Below, piece by piece: positions 7,901-12,319 of a stretch of DNA of 12,319 bases. The DNA is from an uncultured bacterium. GTDB taxonomy: Bacteria > Cloacimonadota > Cloacimonadia > Cloacimonadales > Cloacimonadaceae. Both the position numbers and the translations under genes were made by a program. The stretch spans positions 1 through 12,319 of the forward strand of contig CALDSN010000185.1 in NCBI GenBank assembly GCA_937924555.1, read 5' to 3'. How positions within the stretch are numbered: position 1 is the stretch's first letter; each line of letters begins with the position of its first letter. Below the pieces are notes generated by a model. That model was not told where the DNA came from. It saw only the letters and a program-made list of their open reading frames with translations, and ran no database searches.

Positions 7901-8677
7901 CCCTTTCTCGGTATAATCCGTTTTATTTATCACACCACCAAACTGGTAAACCCATTTCTGTATCTTAGTGAACATCGTGTTATAGTCATCAACTTCTATT
8001 TCATCACCTGAACTTGGTTCAAGATGCAGGAATACTACAACCGCATTGCGGAGCTCTGCAGAAATGGAACCATCAATAAGTAAATTGTTAATATCAGGTG
8101 AGATGAACTTCGATTCATCATCCACATTCTGGGATATGGTAAGCTTATTATCCTCGAAGTCTTGATAATCATGCCTGTACAGAGTCAGCTCTTTTGAGGT
8201 ATCTAACGCAATGTTTCGGTATAAATAGGAAAGAGTATCAGAATAGAGATAGTAGTCTAAGTGATACTCTGGATTACCAATAATGTGGAGGTTGACAGAC
8301 CCAAAGACAGCACCACCATGAACACTGAATCCAAACCCGTACTCCCTACGAAAATCTGAGTCCAGTGTACTACACATGCTATTGATTTGCTGCAATAAGC
8401 TGTTAATTATAGCCGGCGAATGGAGATTATTGAAGAATACTAAACAACTGTCCCCACCGAACTTAAGGATTTCACCCGCTAAAGGCTGCAATAATATGTT
8501 GAGTTCTTCAAAGTAACGATTGAGAACTCCAGTTATTATCTCAATACCATAGTAACCCTTGTTATGTGCAGTTTCTGTGATATTGGTAAAACCGCAGACA
8601 TCAAGAAACAGAACAGCTCCATAGAGCTTCTTGCTATATGGAGGCTGTTCTACTCTATTATAATAAACGGCTTGCAC
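4964..8677 (-). CDS. Tandem class III cyclase-STAND ATPase-TPR protein, like soluble adenylyl cyclase
   Basis: A 1237-residue cytoplasmic protein predicted to make a cyclic nucleotide. Cyclase domain C1 (about 18-170) has both metal-binding aspartates, in LFLDVCGFT (Asp26) and EILKFGGDS (Asp76), but not the Asn/Arg motif. Domain C2 (about 210-378) lacks the aspartates but has TEKG (Lys258) and YGIIGNAVNIAARLM (Asn326, Arg330). The two would form one composite active site, as in animal soluble adenylyl cyclase, which also shares the later order. Next is a STAND/AAA NTPase (about 400-660) with Walker A GSPGSGKT (422-429, Lys428) and Walker B IVLVIDNLHEYD (Asp542), then a winged-helix-like segment (about 665-760) and an alpha-helical region ending in at least six TPRs spaced by about 40 residues (about 950-1220). 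No signal peptide or membrane helix is evident. The start is GTG; the nearest purine-rich stretch (AGAGG) is 16 bases upstream, so the exact start is less certain. It follows the beta-helix gene by 26 bases. Confidence 0.9.
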   Translation of the reverse strand: MQAVYYNRVEQPPYSKKLYGAVLFLDVCGFTNITETAHNKGYYGIEIITGVLNRYFEELNILLQPLAGEILKFGGDSCLVFFNNLHSPAIINSLLQQINSMCSTLDSDFRREYGFGFSVHGGAVFGSVNLHIIGNPEYHLDYYLYSDTLSYLYRNIALDTSKELTLYRHDYQDFEDNKLTISQNVDDESKFISPDINNLLIDGSISAELRNAVVVFLHLEPSSGDEIEVDDYNTMFTKIQKWVYQFGGVINKTDYTEKGYIILVLLGVPVIRGDEIERAILCAQRFPGCMVENVACHIGITYSSIYCGPIGSTSRWEYGIIGNAVNIAARLMSFAGNGQIAITKEIIPFIQSRFEVQYAESFTVKGIKEPIPIFLLTREIPEHWVSNRELFAELPCILPSETLDHISAFCSECEARLIRISGSPGSGKTYLLWKLCELLNTSNILPEIMVGEKSRQKLRLEFFFGLIRRKLSVISIKHEFSSLTHIASANSISWNADLVYSYLFPELLEARKITKEEADVAISCLCDFCAWVLKDCIVLVIDNLHEYDQSSIKLVQKLIPILLAAGCKVAYSATSEYILAAVDGFGFDEIFLNELKLKQAQQVIEHHIPLVSMEAIRLLHKVCKGNIKFLVALLNQIKRYEDFGSDLLTAKTLQDWQKRGVMPGSMEGVLLSGYLALPLDLRNILKLISIHGSSFTLTELSDLSNNPDINILSTQVSKLLQMGILELINRGDNPEYSFENPLLKDSIYRSILLSDKREIHRRLAVYLEINTETNPELMPTVVYHYLQAGDNDKVLSCSRNLAKMYFNTGAWSSCYEYYQLIRQFSQDGREIADASLRMAECSIILGDNANANDLLEQCQHLEEVNMDYWIYLRALYLNNIADYAELMSFLQTNLPLVEDTKLFPHIKNVYFEACLFSNEMQSFFKEALEYYPSLNEHPVLQHKLAGIIGQAYINTGEYRIAVHYYRNKLQIAEKLNDNIALRIACNGIGTALSRSGNKEEALQYYQKALKYSEQEGDRNGYAKVILNLGVHYRNLMDYDSALECYTKSLLLSRHIGNMMQESITLFDMGELYYYMENHTLAKSYFNQSLELAIRISDYTGISFCRDALGDLLYKAGDYKQAEATYRENLELQKKIKDMEGIAHTWGNLGNIAKSKKDYAEARKLYYRQLRMVLRIQDIDDAGRARFNLAMIDREQGYYKRALHQLSKAKELFESCQAKNFCEMCATQEAEIKELIRS

Positions 8678-8703
8678 CGTTTGCGGTATTATGCCTCTGT
8701 TTA

Positions 8704-11700
8704 TTAGTTTCTCCTTAATCCTCTACTGCTTTTCTGTATATCAATGTAGCGGTTCAATTCGGATCTTGTTCCATCGAAACCGATAACAAGGTAGAACGCT
8801 TTATCAGCGTCAGCTGCTCCAATATCTCTATAAGGTAGTTGAGACGACGTTGTAAAGCCTCTATATTGGAAATAGCCATCTGGAGTGTCGGATTTAAATA
8901 CAATATAATATGGTACTTCCGCACCACCTTCACTTGTGACTACTGGACCCCAAGAAAAAACAATATCATTACCATCTTTCTGCAAGGTCGGATTGGGAGG
9001 GGAAGGAAGCTGTAACGAACTTACTACTATAAACCTCTCGTATATAACTTGGTCAACAAGAAGCCCGCTTTGTATCCTCATTTTAAGATCGTATAGGCCC
9101 GGGCTGGTGAAGGTATGCGAGAACGAGTTGCCTGCATACTCATTACTGCCGTCGTTGCCTATATCCCAACTTACCACTGTATCAGGGTAGTTATGCCCCT
9201 GTGAGATGTTGTTCACATTCACGGATGATCCAGCTACAATGAATCGGGGTGTTACGCTAGCAGCAGCCTTATGGAAATACATTTTAGCTCCAATATCAGC
9301 ACATGAGCCATCTTTATCATTAGTTAAGAATGGGTTACCGGTGTCAATGCAGGGGCTATCCCTTAGCAACTTGAAGTCTCTTGTTGGCGCAGAGGCAAAA
9401 CAAGGGTCAGCGTTTATATTGCCTGTTCCCGGATAAGCCGTTAATCCATAATAAATGTCATTGTAACTAAGCTCGGCTGAACCACCAAAACTCTGAACAG
9501 GGATAGGTATTTGTTGCTCAGCATTCCAAAGGATATTACTATTGAAATTAACTGAGGCATTAGTAGCTTTAACTCCAATGGGATATCCATAAATAGTATT
9601 ATTGTGTATAGTCCAAGGCCCATTCCCCATCAGTTCAAAGGCTCTTGCATTGGGAATGGGGGTTTGCATCACAAACACTTGTCTCTTAAGGGGTAATGGA
9701 TTAGATCCCGTTGCCCGAATTCCTGAAAGACAATCAATGATCATGTTATTATCTAGCACTGTGCGATTACCCTCAGCAATCAAGATACCAACATCAGTAC
9801 TGTCAACTTCAGAACCATTCAGGCTACCTTTTACATTTGCCCCAAGATATATTCCTGTAGTCTCTGCACGCAAAGTGCTGGTACTGTTCCTTACACGGAC
9901 ATTCGTTAAGGTAGGGGTGCTGTCAAGTCTCGTATCGGCATCCATTATCTTAAGTCCCTTGCTGCAATAATCCAGCTGCATGTTATTAATAGCAAGCTTG
10001 GCAAAACCGGCAAAGCTTGCACCTGTTGTTTCATTGCGTAGCGTACTGCTACTATTACGCACCCGCACATTGGTGAGAGTAGGAGTGCTCTGACTAGTGC
10101 TCGCTCCCTCCATCGCATAGTTTAATCCGGTAGTATAGTTATTTACTTCCAGATCAGTTATCTTTGCCACGATGTTCCCTTCTATCTGCACCCCTGTGGA
10201 AGCAGTGCGCAAAGTGCTTGAGCTATTACGTACTCGGACATTGGTGAGCGTGGGAGTACTTTGCGTTCTGGTATCAACTTGCATCAGGATCCCTGTGGTA
10301 AAATCCGTAACTTCTACATCATTGAGTAATAGATGTGGAGCATTCCGAACTATAATCCCATTTGTCACACTCCGTAAGGTACTGGAACTGTTTCTAACTC
10401 TGACATTGGTCAAGGTGGGAGTGTTCCTGGTATTCTGATGCAGATCCTCTAATCTGATCCCTACAGCTACATCATCAATCTCTACATCTGATAAACTTGG
10501 TGTGGTGTTTCCACGGATGTCTATCCCGACACCTGTAACCACTGAACGGAGTGTACTACTACTATTCCGCACACGCACATTAGTAAGAGTCGGGGTTGTC
10601 GTGGTTGCTCCATTAGCACTCAAAGAAATTCCGGTTCCGAAGTTGTCTGTTTCCAGCCCATTCACAATAGCTTCCCCACGAATCGTCACCGCTGTAGTAT
10701 TCTCAAGATCTGTCCGTAAAGTGCTGGAGCTGTTTCTAACCCTAACATTGGTTAAGGTCGGTGTGGTTCGCGTAACACCCTCATCTTCAATAACAACTCC
10801 ACCCTTGTAGTTCAGAATTTCTGCTCCGGTTATCGAGCCATTACTATCAGATATCCGTATCGCAACACTATCGGCAAAGGTAGTGGTATCTGAAACCGCA
10901 ATGTATAAGTTAGATATATCAGGGCTTTGTCCCCTGATATCCAAAGGAAGATATGCATCTATTATTTGGCAACCATCTAACACACTTGGATTTCTTTGTT
11001 GGTCACCCCAGAAACGCAAGCCACCCCAAAAACCGTTTTGAGCTCCGGGACGGAAAGTAACACCATTGGCATTCAATGAACCCTCGATACTAAGAGGCTC
11101 TTCACTAAAGAGATTAACAACTACATCCTCCTGAATCACCACATTGGCGGCGTCACCCAATTCTACACCTTCATAAAGATTATAAGGTGAACCCTGCAAT
11201 GTCCATAATGGAGGAATAACATCAGTGGTTACTGCAGTTCCCACAAGATGTATCATCCCGGGGATAAACACTACCGCACTTTCGTTTGCTTCGTTGTTTC
11301 TCACGGTTAGATATACGTCGTATGTCCCGGCATTAAGATACTGGTGATAGGGATTCTGTTCGGTTGAGGTGTTCCCATCTCCAAACTCCCACTCCCATTG
11401 ATCAGGATTGCCCAAAGTGGCATCGATGAACCCTACCGTTTGTCCGGCAAACTGGTAGGTGGATTCAAGGTTGACTATTGGGTTAAAGTGATCCAACACA
11501 TGCATTATGAATGTGGTGCTTGCTAACTGTCTTCCCATATTATCATCAACTTGGATACTAAAGACTCCTGATGCCTCCACTTGAGATAACGAACTAAACA
11601 CCGCACTCAACTGACCCACCATATTCGCAGTATTTATGGGATAGTAAGTAAATGTAATCGGATTGGCAGCACCCAAGGGAGATAAACTGATGGATATATC

Positions 11701-12272
11701 AGCATCTGCATTATCAGGGTCATTAATGTAGCTGCTGAAATCAACCCTATAATGCGAGTTGCGGATGAAATAGAAATCGGATGGGATGCTAAGGATGGGA
11801 GCATCGTTAACCCCTGCCACCGTAACCAATATATCCTGTATGGGTCCTTTGCCAAACTGGTCAACCGCCCTTAATGTAATTGTCTCCGAACCATACCAGT
11901 TATGCTCCGGAATAATGGTAAGGTAACCGGAGCTTATTGTGGCGTTTAGGTGCTCACTTCTGACGCAGGTGATGGTTACCGGGTCTCCATCCGGGTCATT
12001 AAATACGTAAGTAACATCGCTTGGTCCCCACTGAGTGTCCTCCACCATGGTATCTATCTGGTTAAGGGGATGCACAATCTGCGGATAGGTGTTTGAGGCA
12101 AGAACTAGATCGGCATGAAGTTTCTGAGAGATAACTCCTGTATTGGTTCTCACTTGCAACCGCACGCTATACAAACCAGGCAGATTATACATGTGAACAG
12201 GATTCTGCACAAATGCATCAAACACTCCATCATCCTCAAAATCCCAATTCCACTCTATGATAGACGCCCAAG
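8704..12272 (-). CDS. Giant secreted PKD / cadherin-like / right-handed beta-helix protein (5' end missing)
   Basis: The 3' part of a gene for a large extracellular protein; about 1188 genuine residues are present and the N-terminus is lost at the contig end. Order from the truncated end: PKD domain (WNWDFEDDG, to about 12094); a cadherin-like/tandem-95 domain with FNDPDGDPV and the VNDAPIL hallmark (to about 11794); a related domain (to about 11480); a second PKD domain with WEWEFGDGN (to about 11248); a long right-handed parallel beta-helix (about 11247-9270) containing six near-identical repeat units and closing with SPCIDTGNP...ADIGA, a common end of such helices; a third PKD-like domain with WDIGNDG; and a C-terminal FN3-like domain with YYIVFKSDTPDG. 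No recognisable sorting tail (type IX or autotransporter) is evident at the C-terminus SSRGLRRN. Such proteins are usually surface adhesins or glycan-binding proteins; no catalytic residues were recognised. In frame, the sequence runs on into adapter bases, so any start codon beyond 12272 is false. Confidence 0.88.
9868..10764 (-). repeat. Six copies of a 17-residue motif within the beta-helix, period 55-58 residues
   Basis: The peptide TPTLTNVRVRNSSSTLR is encoded at 10714-10764, 10546-10596, 10372-10422, 10207-10257, 10036-10086 and 9868-9918 (in protein order). Five copies are identical and the last has Thr for the middle Ser. Start-to-start spacing is 168, 174, 165, 171 and 168 bases. Between copies lie 38-41 residues of divergent sequence, usually with TG-(V/I) and a second helix turn of the type (D/N)-(V/M)-(E/Q)-(V/I/L)...(T/S)-x-G(I/L). 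The unit thus looks like two beta-helix turns, one constant and one variable. At DNA level the copies are far less alike than at protein level, because nearly every codon is changed synonymously. Confidence 0.95.
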
Positions 12273-12319
12273 AGATCGGAAGAGCACACGTCTGAACTCC
12301 AGTCACGATCAGATCTCGT
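12273..12319. other. Illumina TruSeq adapter and index (non-genomic)
   Basis: The bases from 12273 begin AGATCGGAAGAGCACACG and continue as the standard TruSeq index-adapter read-through to 12306, followed by a six-base index GATCAG (12307-12312) and ATCTCGT, the start of the flow-cell primer segment. In the - strand frame this adapter encodes MTGVQTCALPIS, a well-known contaminant peptide in sequence databases. Genomic sequence ends at 12272 (give or take one base, because of A-tailing). Confidence 0.99.

Noticed and set aside
9868..10764. CRISPR array or diversity-generating variable repeat
   Set aside because: The regular spacing is at protein level; the DNA repeats are not conserved in sequence, the spacers stay in frame and encode beta-helix turns, and no reverse transcriptase or cas gene is present.
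10502..10810. Open frame on the + strand with its own repeated peptide (LFRTRTLVRVGV-like)
   Set aside because: It is the antisense shadow of the beta-helix repeats; it has no ribosome-binding site and the similarity between its repeats follows from the - strand motif.
12304..12306. GTG start codon for the beta-helix gene
   Set aside because: It lies inside adapter sequence (GTG ACT GGA GTT...), so it is an artefact; the real start is beyond the contig end.

Overview
The window looks like a metagenome- or draft-assembly contig end from a Gram-negative-type anaerobe. The lipobox lipoprotein, the large PKD/beta-helix surface protein, the rny-ymdB gene pair and the moderate GC would fit the Cloacimonadota or a neighbouring FCB-type phylum. 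That placement is inference from gene style, not from a marker gene. The last 47 bases (12273-12319) are not genomic: they are Illumina TruSeq adapter plus index sequence.

Layout. On the + strand, 1-4649 is a tight co-directional cluster. It holds the 3' end of rny (RNase Y), ymdB (metallophosphoesterase, directly abutting rny), folD (methylene-THF dehydrogenase/cyclohydrolase family) and a large secreted lipoprotein of unknown function, and it closes with a strong intrinsic terminator (4667-4700). A gene-free convergent gap (4701-4963) carries two adjacent hairpins. On the - strand, 8704-12272 is the 3' part of a gene for a very large secreted PKD/cadherin-like/right-handed beta-helix protein. 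Only 26 bases later comes a 1237-residue protein (8677-4964) with tandem class III cyclase domains, a STAND/AAA-type NTPase and a long TPR array, an order like that of animal soluble adenylyl cyclase.

How the genes may fit together. rny-ymdB is a widely conserved RNA-turnover/phosphodiesterase pair, and folD and the lipoprotein gene ride in the same apparent transcript. The cyclase would be a cytoplasmic signalling hub that follows a surface-protein gene in one apparent operon.

Most notable points: (1) six copies of the peptide TPTLTNVRVRNSSSTLR, identical in five and with one Ser-to-Thr change in the sixth, recur every 55-58 residues in the beta-helix protein, yet are written with heavily scrambled synonymous codons (two copies differ at 21 of 51 bases with no amino-acid change); (2) FolD has Ile where the family has its catalytic Lys; (3) the cyclase has complementary half-sites in its two catalytic domains; (4) adapter read-through creates a false start for the beta-helix gene.
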